Shown here: positions 19,996-31,435 of the stretch, piece after piece | Layout: each line of letters starts with the position of its first letter | Position numbering within the stretch: position 1 is the stretch's first letter | Assembly (NCBI GenBank): GCA_039583875.1 | Contig: CM077161.1 | Span: forward strand, 64,113,885 to 64,177,884 | Direction: 5' to 3' | Source: Platanthera guangdongensis | Taxonomy: Eukaryota; Streptophyta; Magnoliopsida; Asparagales; Orchidaceae | Length of the DNA: 64,000 bases | The notes under the pieces: model-generated | Database searches by the model: none | What the model saw: the letters and a program-made list of their open reading frames with translations, nothing else | What the model was told of the DNA's origin: nothing | Position numbers and translations under genes: made by a program

Positions 19996-22262
19996 ATGGA
20001 CAAGGGCAAAGATTTCTCCAAGCTTCCACTGTGCAACAAAAATAACTTTCCCATGTGGAAAGAAAGGATAAAATTTTTCATGGAAGCTGTGGATCCAAGG
20101 ATCTTCATGATCGTTGAAGAAGGTCCTTACGTTCCCATGACTACGTCCACTATTGACCCTACCAAGAAAGCTCCTAAAAAGCTAATGGATCTCGACAAAG
20201 ACGAGATTGCACTCGTCTCCCTCTACAAGAAAGCTAAGAACATTATAGCAAGTGCAGTCGATGAATCGATGCAGCAAAATTTGATTCACTGCCAATCGGC
20301 TAAGGAGATGTGGCATTCCTTAGTCACTTTGATGGAAGGAACTGAAGAAGTAAGGGATGATCGGAGATCCCTTCTCAACCAGTAATATGAAGCATTCCGA
20401 CCAGGGAACAAGGAAATAATGCCCTAAGGGTGTATGGTCGTATCTTCACCAATGGAGAACTGAACGACAAATTCTTGAGATCCCTAACCAAGGAATGGGA
20501 TAACAAGGTATGCGTCATCAGGGAGTTCGGGAAGCTAGCTGAAACGGACCCGCAAAATCTCTTTGGAAAGCTTATGTCTTATGAACTCCAAATCAATAAA
20601 AGAAAAGCTGAAGAAGAGAAAGGCAGGTCTACACTCAAGGAGAAATCTGTCTCTTTGAAGGCAGACACCTCAAGAAAGACTAAGGCTGCCTCCCCCGCTC
20701 CAACTCCAGAAGTTGATGAAGAAGAAGAAACATCAGAGCATAGCACTTAAGGCTCTGAACTATCTGAAGGAGAGTTTTTCTTACTCTCAAGGCAATTCAA
20801 GAAGTTTCTTAATAAAAAGAAAAAATTGAAAGGCAAGGATGCCTCATACAGAAGATCGCGGCGTGATGGCGATCGACAAAGAAAAGGCTCAAGCAGCCAC
20901 GAAAGGTACAATACTAAACAGAACAAATACATTTCAACTGACATCATTTGCTATTGCTGTAATAAGCCAGGTCACGTCATTGCTGATTGCCCTCATAAGA
21001 AGAAGGAGGGTGGTAGAAGAGGAGAAGAAATCCTCATACAACAAGAAGAGGAAAGAGAAGAGCCTCATAGCCAAAAAGAGCAAGACTCTTAGCGACTCCT
21101 ACACATCTGAGTCAAGTGAAGAAGAAGAAGCTTATTTTGGGCTAATGGCTCAAACAGATGATGAACAAGAGCCCCAGTTCACTGGGAAGGTAAACTCTCA
21201 TACCCCACTTTCAGATTCTGAAGTCTCTGAACATGATTGCGAGGGTAGCTCCTCTGACGATGAGTTAGAATTAATGGCCCAGTACAAGGAGTTAATCATA
21301 ACTTACGACAAATGTCGTCGAGTCGTGAAGACTCAGGCTAACGAGATCAAATCTCTAAAAGCCGAAGAGAGCATCTTGAGAGAGAAAGTCGCAAAGACTG
21401 ACTCCCTCGAAGAAAACTTCAATAATGTTATTGAAGAATATAACAAGGCTCTTTATCACCTTGACCTTAAGGAGAAGATCATCAAAGAATTGGAAGCCCA
21501 ACTTACGGCTGAAAGGAAACTTGTTGAGAGTTTCTCGAATCCCAAAACAGTTCTTCCATTCGTTGCTGAATTCTCAGCCAAGGCCAAGGGAGCTGGACTA
21601 GGCCATGAAGAAGCTCCTAGTAAATCCTCTAGGATAAACAAGAATCAACAGAAGAATAAGGCTGCCAAAAAGGCCTTAGCGAAAGAGAAGGGGAAAGCCC
21701 CTCAAGATCAAACTACATTCAAGAAAGTCATCTTTCCGACAAATGAGTTTGATTTTGACTCATCCTAGGGGCACTTTGCTAGGCCTACCTATGTAGAGCC
21801 AAATTCCCACTATCAAGGATGTACTCGACCCCAAAACTTTGGCGAAAGTGTTTTTAAGGCACTATATGAAGAAGTTATTCTTCAGAGCTATGGCCCTTTC
21901 AATCATGGGCATAACTTCAAGAAGGCACCAAAGACAAAGCCTGTTGTAGATAAGTCTATAAAGGAGAAGAAGCCATGTGATTGCCATCATCATGAGGCAT
22001 CTTCCTCCAAGAATGCTGCCCCTGCTAGACCACAATTCCAAAAGGTCAAGCAGGAGATCATGAGGCAAAGGTACAACAGATTTGACTGCTGGTGCTGTGG
22101 CAAGGTTGGTCACTTCACCATAGATTGCTGGTTCAATTCCAGAAATGCTGCAACCCCTCGTGTCAGCAATATGAGAAAGACCGCTCATAATGCTAACACT
22201 CGTAGCGGGAGTACTCTAACCCGAGACCAAAGGCCAACACTCCTAAGGCAAACTGATTATGA
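19996..22262 (+). pseudogene. gag: CopB gag
   Basis: Homologue of CopA Gag starting at ATG 19996 (MDKGKDFSKLPLCNKNNF). The first 130 codons are open to TAA at 20383. About 40 bp is missing near 20415 relative to CopA, which shifts the frame. Zinc knuckle 1, CYCCNKPGHVIADC, is near 20950. The acidic region and coiled-coil-like stretch (21060-21600) read in another frame. Zinc knuckle 2, CWCCGKVGHFTIDC, near 22090 keeps the His that CopA has lost. At least three frame changes or stops (20383, 20747, 21766) inactivate it. Confidence 0.88.
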
Positions 22263-25200
22263 TTGCAGGTATGTCCAAAGGCCAACAAAACGCCCATCTG
22301 GTACTTGGACAGCGGATGCTCTCGGCACATGACCGGGACTAGAAGCCTCATTCAGAACTTTAATCCAGTCGTTAACGGACCAAAGGTCATCTTTGGAGGT
22401 TTAGACCGTGGAATCACTAGAGGCTATGGTATGATTACTAACGGCAATGTATCCTTCTCGGATGTGGATTATGTCGAAGGATTGGAACACAATCTCATAA
22501 ACATAAGCTAGCTCTGCGATAAAGGATACATAGTTGAATTCCATGCTGATAAGTGCTTGATAAAATCCGTTGACAATATGGAAACGAATCTATCCAGCAC
22601 TCGAAGCAGGAACATTTTCTGTTTAAATTTCATCTGTATAGATTCCTCTACACCAGTGTTTCTTTTAGCAAAAGATAGTGCGTCTCTTAGTGACCAATGA
22701 CACAAGAGACTAGCACATATTAATTTCAAAACTATTAATAAACTATTTTCAATGAACTTAGTACGTGATGCCCCAAATGTCAAATGCATCAAAGATAGAC
22801 CTTGTCATGCATGCGTAAAAGGCAAGCAAACAAGGGCTACCTTTAAAAGCATTATTGGCAAAGACTCTATCAGATGTCTCCATCTATTGCACATGGACTT
22901 GTTTGGTCCACTACAAATTAGAAGTTTGGGAGGTAAGGACTATACATTGGTAATTGTTGATGATTACTCGCGCTTTGCGTCGGTGTTTTTTCTGAAACAC
23001 AAGTCAGATACCTTCGACATCTTTACTAATTTTGTCAGGCAAGTCCAGAATGAATACAACTGCTCCATAGTCAAAATCAGAAGTGACAACGAAACAGAGT
23101 TCAAATCTGGGGCCATGACAGAATTCTGTGAAAGCTTAGGTATCTTTCATGAGTTTCCTCTCCTCGTACTCCACAACAGAATGGAGTGGCTGAGAGAAGG
23201 AACAGAACACTCATAGAGGCACACAGGACCATGTTGAGTGATGTTTCACTACCAGAGTACTTCTGGGCTGAAGCCGTCAACACTGCATGACACGTGCAAA
23301 ACCGAGCACTCATAAACAAACACCACAATAAGACACCTTACGAACTTCTGAATGGCAGGAAACCAATAGTCTCATACTTTAGAATCTTTGGTTGTAAATG
23401 CTTCGTACTTTACAATAGTAAGTATCATACCACCAAGTTCTGCGAAAAGAGCTTTGAAGGTATTTTTGTAGGCTATAGTAGCCATAGTAAGGCATATAGA
23501 ATATTTAATAGAAAAACCCTGGTGGTGGAAGAATCGATACATGTTGTATTTGATGAGACGAGCATGCTGCAAAGCAATCCGTCTAGTGTGCTCATTGAAG
23601 ATGCAGATGAAAAGCTGAAAGAAACCAGCAAGGATGAACCGTCCGAAAACAAAGGCAAAAAGCTCATTAAGATCACCACTCCAACTCTTATTGGAGAGGA
23701 TGATGATCAAAATGAAGAAGTCATCCAGGATGAAGAAATCACTCTAGTGATTGAAGATAATCCAGATGCAAGAACTCTAGAGCTCAGACATCTGAAGGAT
23801 CACCCCATGGACCAGATCATAGGCGATCCCCGGGATGTTGTCAGAACTCGAAGAGGTACAACAAATGAGAATCTTCATTTGAGTTTTCTCTCACAGGTTG
23901 AACCAATGAAATTTGAGGAAGCAAACTCAGACGCATCATGGATAATGGCAATGGAAGAAGAACTGAATTAGTTCAAGCGATGCAACGTATGGAAGCTTGT
24001 TCCAAGGCCCAAAGGAAAGAATGTCATTGGAACAAAATGGGTCTACAGGAATAAGATGGATGAAGAAGGAACTATCATAAAGAACAAGGCCAAACTCGTC
24101 GCCAATGGCTATCGTCAGGAGGAAGGAATCGACTTCGACCAAACATATGCTCCAGTGGCAAGGCTGGAGGCAATACGGTTGTTCCTAGCATATACTGCAT
24201 TAAAGGGTTTACTATCTATCAGATGGACGTAAAGTCTTCCTTCCTAATTGGTAACATAAAGGAGGAAGTGTATGTGGAAGAACCTCTAGGTTTCGTTGAT
24301 CCTAACTTTCCTGATTATGTCTATTTTCTGCACAAGGCCCTATATGGTATGAAACAAGCTCCTAGAGCTTGGTATAAAATGTTGTCTACCTTTCTACTTG
24401 AGAATAAGTTCACAAGGGGAAAGATAGACAAGACATTATTTCTTAGGGAAATAAATGGCAAGATTTTGCTAGTGAAAATCAATGTTGACGACATTATTTT
24501 TGGCTCTACAGATGACAACCTCTACAAAAAGTTCTCAAAACTTATGCAAGGGAAGTTTGAAATGAGCAGTATGGGCGAGCTGAAGTATTTCTTAGGGCTT
24601 CAGGTGAAACAATCTGAAGATGGAATTTTCATCTCACAGACCAAGTTCACCAAAGTGCTAATTAAGAAATTCGGAATGGAGAACGCAACCTCTATGAGGA
24701 CTCCAATGGGATCAACTATGTCTCTGAAAAAGAATGAAAAAGGGAAACCTTTTGATGAAACCAAGTACAAAAGCATAATTGGATCCTTGCTGTACCTTAC
24801 TGCAAGTAGACCTGACATATTGTTTTCAATATGTGTCTGTGCTAGATTTCAGGTGAACTCCAAGGAATTTCGCTATGCTGCTGCAAAGCGGATCTTGAGA
24901 AACCTTAAAGGTACACCAAATCTTGGCTTATGGTACCCAAGAAGTAATGACAGCGAACTAATTGGTTTGTCAGATGCAGATTTTGCAGGAAGTAAGGATG
25001 ACAGGAAAAGCGCCTCCGGGACATGCCAATTCCTTGGAAGAAGGCTAATTTCCTGGAGTAGCAAGAAGCAGAACTATGTCGCAATCTCAACGGCCGAGTC
25101 AGAGTATATCTCTGCAGGCAGTTGTTGCGCACAGTTGGTATGGATAAAGAATCAGTTCGAGGACTACAACCTGCAGTTCAAGGATATTCCTTTGTACTGT

Positions 25201-25428
25201 GACTCCTCCAGCGCAATCGCAATCGCCAACAATCCAGTCTCCCACAGCCGGACAAAGCACATCGAGCTAAGGTATCACTTCATCCGGGAGCATGTGGAGC
25301 ATGGAGACAAAGATCTGCAATATTTGCCTACAGATAGGCAAATTGCAGACATTTTCACAAAGCCGCTGGACAAGACCAAGTTCTCGTTCTTCAAGACTGA
25401 GCTTGGGATGCTCAACAAGGAGGACTAA
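22263..25428 (+). pseudogene. pol: CopB Pol (protease, integrase, RT, RNase H)
   Basis: Copia-order polyprotein. Protease motif WYLDSGCSRHMTG at the start; stop near 22509. An in-frame TGA at 22698-22700 is at the same position as in CopA. Integrase keeps HMDLFGPLQ but has RSDNETEF where CopA has RSDHGTEF, and the SSPRTPQQNG block is frameshifted near 23155. RT runs 23970-24980. A TAG near 23970 interrupts it, and the catalytic loop reads INVDDIIFG, with Asn replacing the usual Tyr. The RT/RNase H part from 24223 to 25428 is one open stretch of 401 codons, including DADFAGSKDDRKSASGTC and [16 protein letters not shown]. Confidence 0.9.
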
Positions 25429-26000
25429 AGAAGATGGAATGACAAACAGGCAAGAAACTTCAGGGGTTAATCAAAATTTAAATTTTCTAAATTTTTTCAA
25501 AGTTTGACTCGAGAAGTATAAGACATACTCAAGTATGTTAACTCACCTACTTGAGTCACTGCCGACTTACCTACTCGAGTACTTTTCTCTTCCTACTCGA
25601 GTAATTTCTGAAGACCTACTCGAGTAATTTCTGAAGATCTACTCGAGTAATTTCTAAAGACCTACTCGAGTAATTTCTGAAGTCCTACTCGAGTAATTTC
25701 TGAAGACCTACACGAGTAACTACTTACCTACTCGAGTAGTCTATATATCTCTCGTGTAATGTTTGCCAGATTTTGAAATTTGTTCTATTCGCCACCCAAG
25801 GCTAAATGCCCCCTCTTCCCTCTATTTAGTTAATTACCTTTAAATTTATTAGATGTAATTTAGGGTTATATATATGAAATTCCGAAAACCCAAACCTACA
25901 CGAAATCATTTCGTTCTCTCGAGTACCCTCTGTCGTTTCGCCTCCTCCGTCGTTGTTGCAGGGCCGCTTCCCTCCTCACCACTTCCAGTCAACCGCAGCC
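25429..26000 (+). promoter_or_regulatory. CopB pol-aORF spacer with second motif cluster and TATA
   Basis: At 25500-25760 there are seven exact ACTCGAGTA cores plus variants, mostly as a 23-bp tandem unit (CTACTCGAGTAATTTCTGAA plus GAC). The same word fills the LTR of this element. A TATA-like TATATATA follows at 25867-25874, 127 bp before the aORF ATG, then a pyrimidine-rich GTTGTTGCAG. The layout suggests a separate promoter for the aORF. Confidence 0.75.
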
Positions 26001-28354
26001 ATGGCCACTTATTCCAAGATAGGCGTCAGATCAGAACTCGTTACCGCAGGTATTACAGAGCTCTCAGATGACTTGCACAACATTCTCATCCTTCTCGACA
26101 CCGCCGACCTCTCCTTCATCCTCCAGGAACCCTGTCGAATTTTATTCCCAGAAGTTGCCGAATTCTTTTCCAATCTAAAGGTCAAAAGGAATGGAAAAGT
26201 CCTGAAATCCAAAGTGAAGGGTTTGAAAATTAAGTTCACCAAGACCTCTGTCTCTCAGCTTCTCCGATTGCCACTTGTCGATGAAGAAGATCACTTAGTT
26301 GCTGAAGACTCTGACAGAACAGCCCTATTCTGTGGCTTTTCAACTGATGCTCAGTACTTTAAAAGGTCAGACATGAATGCAGAAGGTAAATTTTTGGTTG
26401 ATGTTATTGGGAAAATTTTACTGTACAAGACACACTCCATCAGACACATTCCATCATATTTCTTCGACATAATGCAAGCAATTGTCTGGCGCAAGAAATA
26501 CCAATTTGGTATGCTGATTCTGGATAAACTCAGGGACAGTTTAAAATCACCCAACTAAGCCAGAATTATCTCTCTACTCCTCCATGAAACAAATCCTGAG
26601 GTCTTCAACTTCTCCAAAGGGAGCCCTCTTCACCATATGAAGAATGTCTCCATCTCTTCCATTCAGAGATGGGATCTCAAGCTACAGAATTCTGCCCAAG
26701 CTGCAAAGATTTTAGAAGTTATAGAGGTTCCAGCTATAGAGGACAGGACTCCATCTCCCTCTCCTCATCATGTGGCCAGCTCCTCTGGTACACCAAGTTA
26801 TGGGGAGCCTGCTCCTTCTAGCCAAGTCAGGCAACCCTCTCCTTAGCCAGAAATTCCTTCCCTACCTCATTCTCCACAAAATCCAGCATCTCCCTCAGAT
26901 GATATACATCCAAAATCTCTTCTCTCTATAGCTGATGCCATAGATGCTATGATTGCAGAGCTCTCTGAAGAAGTATTGCCCATTCCTCCTCTATCTCCTC
27001 CAGCTCCATCCTCTGAATGTCATAAGGACTCCACTCCAGCACAGTCTCCTGTACATTCTCCAGCCAGAACTACAGCCAAATCTCTAGATGCCCTCCAAGA
27101 CCAGCAAGACACCATTCTTATTTCTGATGAGCCTTCTCCTGAGCTAGCTGAGGCCCCTCTCAGAAATCTAGAATTCTCTCTCCCTCAGGATACAGAAGAA
27201 GGGGTTTCTCTCATTCCTACCACCAGAGCTCACTGCTCTGTGATAATTAAAGAAATAGCTCCTTGGGTAACTCCTTCTCTCCCTACTGCTGCTCCCTCTA
27301 CTACTGCTGTTACAGTCTCTTCCTCCTCAGATTTGCTGCAACATATTACAATTCTTCTTCAAGAACAAAAAAATTATTTTGATACTTCTTTAAAGATAGT
27401 AACTGACAAGGTCACTGCTCTAGAAACTGAGATGAGCAGAGGCTTTGCTGAAATTCAGCATAATACTGACAAACTCAAGTATTTATTCCAACTTGGTGGC
27501 AAAGCCCTTGACCACACTATCACTAGTGTTGGCAATGTTATGGAACAAGGTGTCACCCTTGCAAACAATCAAATAGATCTAGACAAGAGAAATGAAGCTA
27601 ACAAAATGAAAATCTGTGAAGAAGTTGGCATTTTCAAAGAAGACACCATAGAGAAACTATCTGTTGAAATCAGAAAGGGGGAGGGATTGTTCAAATAACT
27701 CAAAGAACAGGTAGAAAAATCTGATGCTCAGAAGTCAGATGTATGAGAAGCTCATATGAAGACCATTCATGATGATTTGCTTGCCCAGATACAGAGTGTC
27801 AAATTTCACACCTATGACACTACTGTCTGGATGCACAATCAGATTCTGCCAGACCATGCAGTTGACCCCAACATCATTCCCCATCATCTCAACCCTCTAG
27901 CTACAGATATCACTGCCCCAGCTGTTCCTCTGCAACCTACTCTCTCTCCCAGGCCTGGAGACTCAGTTGCTCCACGAGATACTTATGTTCCAGGCTGGGA
28001 AGAAGACCCTGCTGATATCTTCCTTCAAGCTCCTCCAGAGATCAGAACCTACAAGAAGAAAAGGAAGTATGGTGAAGGCCCCTCTGCTAGCAGGACTGCT
28101 CATTCCAAAGCCACTAAACATGCTGAACTTGGTCTCCAACTTCCAAGTCTCTAATTTTGGACACACTCAGACTAGTTATGAATCTTAATGAGAACATGAA
28201 CATTCATTACAGTTCCCAGGAATGAGAGTTATATGAGAAATCAATGCTAAAAAGGAAGATCCATGACAGAGAGTTTGGGAGAAATAATCCTGCTGCTCCT
28301 CCAAGGCCTCCTAAATATTTCCCTAAGTCTTTCAGCTATCTAAGAAGACAGTAA
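26001..28354 (+). pseudogene. CopB aORF: extra retrotransposon protein, probably nuclear
   Basis: No enzyme motif recognised. ATG 26001 in CAGCCATGGCC context; one frame to 28154 with four stops (TAA 26556, TAG 26844, TAA 27696, TGA 27744). A different frame supplies the C-terminus to TAA at 28352. Residues 1-190 form a conserved domain with GKFLVDVIGKILLYKT, shared with CopD and CopE (FLADLVGKVLLGKHT). Then come a Pro/Ser-rich linker, a coiled-coil-like stretch (27340-27690), a basic KKKRKYGEG and a C-terminal PPKYFPKSFSYLRRQ shared with CopC and CopF. No hydrophobic membrane segment is visible, which argues against the 'envelope-like' label used for SIRE ORFs. It may relate to plant transposon proteins of unknown function. 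Confidence 0.75.
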
Positions 28355-28542
28355 GAAAAGATGGAAAAGCAGCAAACCTATGCTTAAACCTAAAAGATGT
28401 TGAGAGATTGAAGTGACAAGTTGTAGACTTGATGTTTTTGGAAATTTACATATATACAATTCTAAATTTCTGTCTAATTATCTTTTTCATTGTCTATTGC
28501 TTACCTGCTCATGTTTATCTACTTAGTTTCTTTTATGTCTAT

Positions 28543-28653
28543 AATTCACCTTAGTGTAAAGGGTTCTGACTTCAACAAATAGGGGGAGATTGTTGGGTAT
28601 TACATCCACACTAACCCAGATTTGATGAAGTCACCCTGGAACTAAGATGAATT
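28543..28653 (+). other. Inverted repeat enclosing polypurine tract and 3' LTR start (CopB)
   Basis: AATTCACCTTAG (28543-28554) faces CTAAGATGAATT (28642-28653), and TGACTTCAACAAAT (28567-28580) faces ATTTGATGAAGTCA (28620-28633); one mismatch in each. The apical loop is again 39 nt and holds AGGGGGAGAT (28581-28590) plus the LTR start. Confidence 0.82.
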
Positions 28654-30275
28654 AAGTTGTATTTGATGCTTGGGTTGAGTTATATGTTGGCAGGAATTTC
28701 ACTGGGAAGTGTAGACCAATGTCAGTCCACAGTGGGTCACCAAACACAGGAACTGTGCAATGTAATCCCTCATTGCATGTTCCAAGGTGTTGACTCATGT
28801 GTGGTCTCTCTATTGGGATACACTTCATATTCAAGCTATTGGACCTTGGGAAAAGAATTGGAAGTTAACTACATTAGAAGAAAGAGTTTCCAACATCAAA
28901 ATTCTTTAAGTCTTTTACTTGAGTAGGTCCATAACTACTCGAGTAGATTGGTGATAATTTACTCGAGTAAAGAAGCTTTATACTCGAGTACTTAAGTGTA
29001 TCTCTCGTGTACCTAAGTCATGTACTCGAGTAGACTTAGTCATATACTCGAGTAGCATGTTTATATACTCGAGTAGATCATTCATTATACCCGAGTATTA
29101 AAGGCTTCACTCGTCAAAATTCTTCTAAGTCATGGACTCGAGTAAATACACTCATATACTCGAGTAAGTATACTCACATACTCGAGTAGATAGAAACATA
29201 CTCGAGCAGTTCATTATACCTACTCGAGTAGATCGTGTCTCACTCGTGTACTTTGTAATTTTCCTAACTCCAGAATTTTCTAAGTATTTTACTCGAGTAG
29301 AACTTTCATGTACTCGAGTAGATCACTTCCTCTCAAGTAGTTCAGTTCAACTACTCGAGTAGCTTCATGCTGACGTCTTCAGAAATTATTCCAAGTATTC
29401 CACTCGAGTAGCTTTTCTCTTACTCGTGTATATGGCTGAACCTTCCTGAAATTTTGTCTAAGACTTTTTCTGACGGGATTTTCAAATCACGTGACATGAT
29501 TGGTCCACGTGTACATCATTATGACCGATTATGACCGTTATTCTCTCATATATAAAGTCTTATCAGAAAATGACAAACCCTAAGTATTCTCTAAGCTTTC
29601 ATTGTCAATTTATTTTAAGAAAGTTTTTCAGCCGACTCCTCTCTGTTTTCACGAAACGGAAGTCGCCGCAGCCGTCATCTTCTCCGGCCACTGCTTCTAA
29701 TTTCAAAGGATTCATTCTAAAGAAAATTACAGATCGAGATCGACATCATTGCTCGTCTTCTCTCTCTGATTCTGTAAAAGCAAAGAAGATCCAGATCTGG
29801 GCCGAGATTTTCTTCACCGATTTCTGAAAGTGCTGCAAAGTTCATAAGAAGAAGATTCTGGACGTTTCATCAGATCTGATTGGATTTACTGTTTGTATAA
29901 CTTTTCCAAAACTTTATTAATCTTGTAGGAGAAAGTTTCTCCGAGTGTAGGAGTTTTTCACTCCGAGTTTGTAGGAAGTGTTATATTCCGAGGTGTAGAT
30001 CCCGTTATTTGGATCGAGTTTGTAGGAACTTTGTTCCGAGGGTAGGATCGATTTTTCGATCCGATATGGTGGAGTAGCCGAGTTTAGTTGATTGCTAGAT
30101 CGGTGAGGGAAAGTGGATGTACCCAAGGTCGGGGAACCACTATAAATCTTGTGTCGTCTGTGATATTGGTAGATAGTTCTGTGCTGTGCTGTAAATTTTT
30201 TTATTCCGCAAAAGACACACAACTCACCTATTCACCACCCTCTAGGTGATTTAGGTTGACAACCGTTTTATTTCA
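28591..30275 (+). mobile_element. CopB 3' LTR
   Basis: TGTTGGGTATTACATCC to TTTTATTTCA, 1685 bp, uninterrupted. It contains the ACTCGAGTA cluster (about 28915-29430), TATA (29549-29556) and C-tract hairpin (30225-30248, loop mutated to CACCACCC). Confidence 0.93.
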
Positions 30276-30280
30276 ACTGA
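30276..30280. repeat. Target-site duplication of CopB, right copy
   Basis: ACTGA after the LTR end, matching 9924-9928. Confidence 0.92.
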
Positions 30281-31435
30281 GGTACATGAAGATGAATTCA
30301 GACAGACCAACAAACTTATTCCCAACGTGTTTGTCTATGCTAGCAGTCATAAGAGATAAATATACTAAGGCTAACTCCCCAATTTAATAAAGCATACTTG
30401 ACCTAATAGGAATTTCTACACAAGCAGTGGGCCGTCCTTGGCCAAAACCCACAGGACTCGTAAGATCTAAGAAGAAAAGGCAGTAAAACCGAAAGAAACA
30501 TAAAGAGGCAAACTTGGCAATGATGAGAAAAAAAATACCACTTGCCCCAAGATCTATATGAAATCATTTTGACATGGAGAAAAATCCTACTCTAGTCCAA
30601 GCATTCTGTACCGGGAGAAAATCAGGAAAAAATGAAAGAGAAAAGAAGAACAAGCAAGGGGAAAAATCACCACTTGCCTCAAATCTCCCGAAATCCAGCC
30701 AAGCAACGCCCCACCTCACAGATCTGCCTGCAAGAACACTTAAGCAATAAAACCTGAAACTTTTGAGAGGAAAATAGGGTAAAAAATGCATACCTAGACC
30801 TCTAAAAATCGAAGAAACTGGAAAAGCTTACCGTAGAAATGTAAATCTAGTTGAGATCTATCTGGATCCACTCTACATAGACGAAACCGAGCACCAAAGC
30901 TCCAGGAATCGGTGGACAAAGGCTTAGGAATGTCCGCCATAATCGTTCTTTTCCAACAGGCCGACGGTATCACGAGGGAGACAATGAATATGGTTTTGAC
31001 GCGATGGGTTTCTATTTATACTTCTTTATCCGATTATTATCATAAAATATCTTAATTAATTAAATAAAACGTCAAAACGACCCGAAAACCATACTTACCT
31101 AAAATTTAATGAAAATCGCACCGTAATTAAATACCAACGCTATGAACCCAACGACACAGTTGAATTTAAGATTCGATGAATCAAACTCGGGTAAATACCT
31201 CCCAAAGCCAAAACACAAGTAGTCCCAAAGACGCTCCACCGAGTCACCAAAACAGCCCGGCTCGCTAGGAAATCTTGCGAACAGGCTAAACCCAATCACA
31301 CACACAAAAAACCTAAGAGCTAAAACCACGCTCTAACAACGGCAAATGCCGACAATGCTTAAATGTAACGCCCTGACGTCATAAACAGCCCAGATAATGA
31401 ATTAAACCAAATATCAAAAAATCGGGGGTGTTATA
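30281..31435 (-). mobile_element. Gyp1 5' LTR, outer part (U3/R)
   Basis: On the minus strand it starts TATAACACCCCCGATTTTTTG (expected TGTAACACC). A TATA box TATAAATA lies near 31010-31020. The leader contains an ATGGCGGACATTCC start, a GGTAAGC donor-like site near 30830 and a TTCTTGCAGG acceptor-like site near 30735. The U3 part matches the truncated 3' LTR at 3357-3770. Confidence 0.85.

Larger units (their letters stand above)
9929..30275 (+). mobile_element. CopB: SIRE-type Copia element with aORF, hosting CopA
   Basis: Order on the plus strand: 5' LTR (interrupted by CopA), iMet primer site, gag, pol in Copia order (PR-INT-RT-RH), motif-rich spacer, aORF, purine tract, 3' LTR. ACTGA flanks both ends. 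The LTRs are 1687 and 1685 bp once CopA is removed. In about 335 bp compared by eye they differ at five positions. Gag, pol and aORF all carry stops, so it is a recent but inactive copy. Confidence 0.93.
3357..31435 (-). mobile_element. Gyp1: Ty3/gypsy chromovirus, split by CopB
   Basis: On the minus strand the order is 5' LTR (31435-30281 and 9923-9229), primer site, gag, protease, RT, RNase H, integrase with chromodomain, purine tract, truncated 3' LTR. The order protease-RT-RH-INT and a chromodomain after the integrase define a plant chromovirus, probably Tekay/Del-like. CopB, flanked by ACTGA, splits the 5' LTR. Every domain has stops or frameshifts, so the element is dead. Confidence 0.88.
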
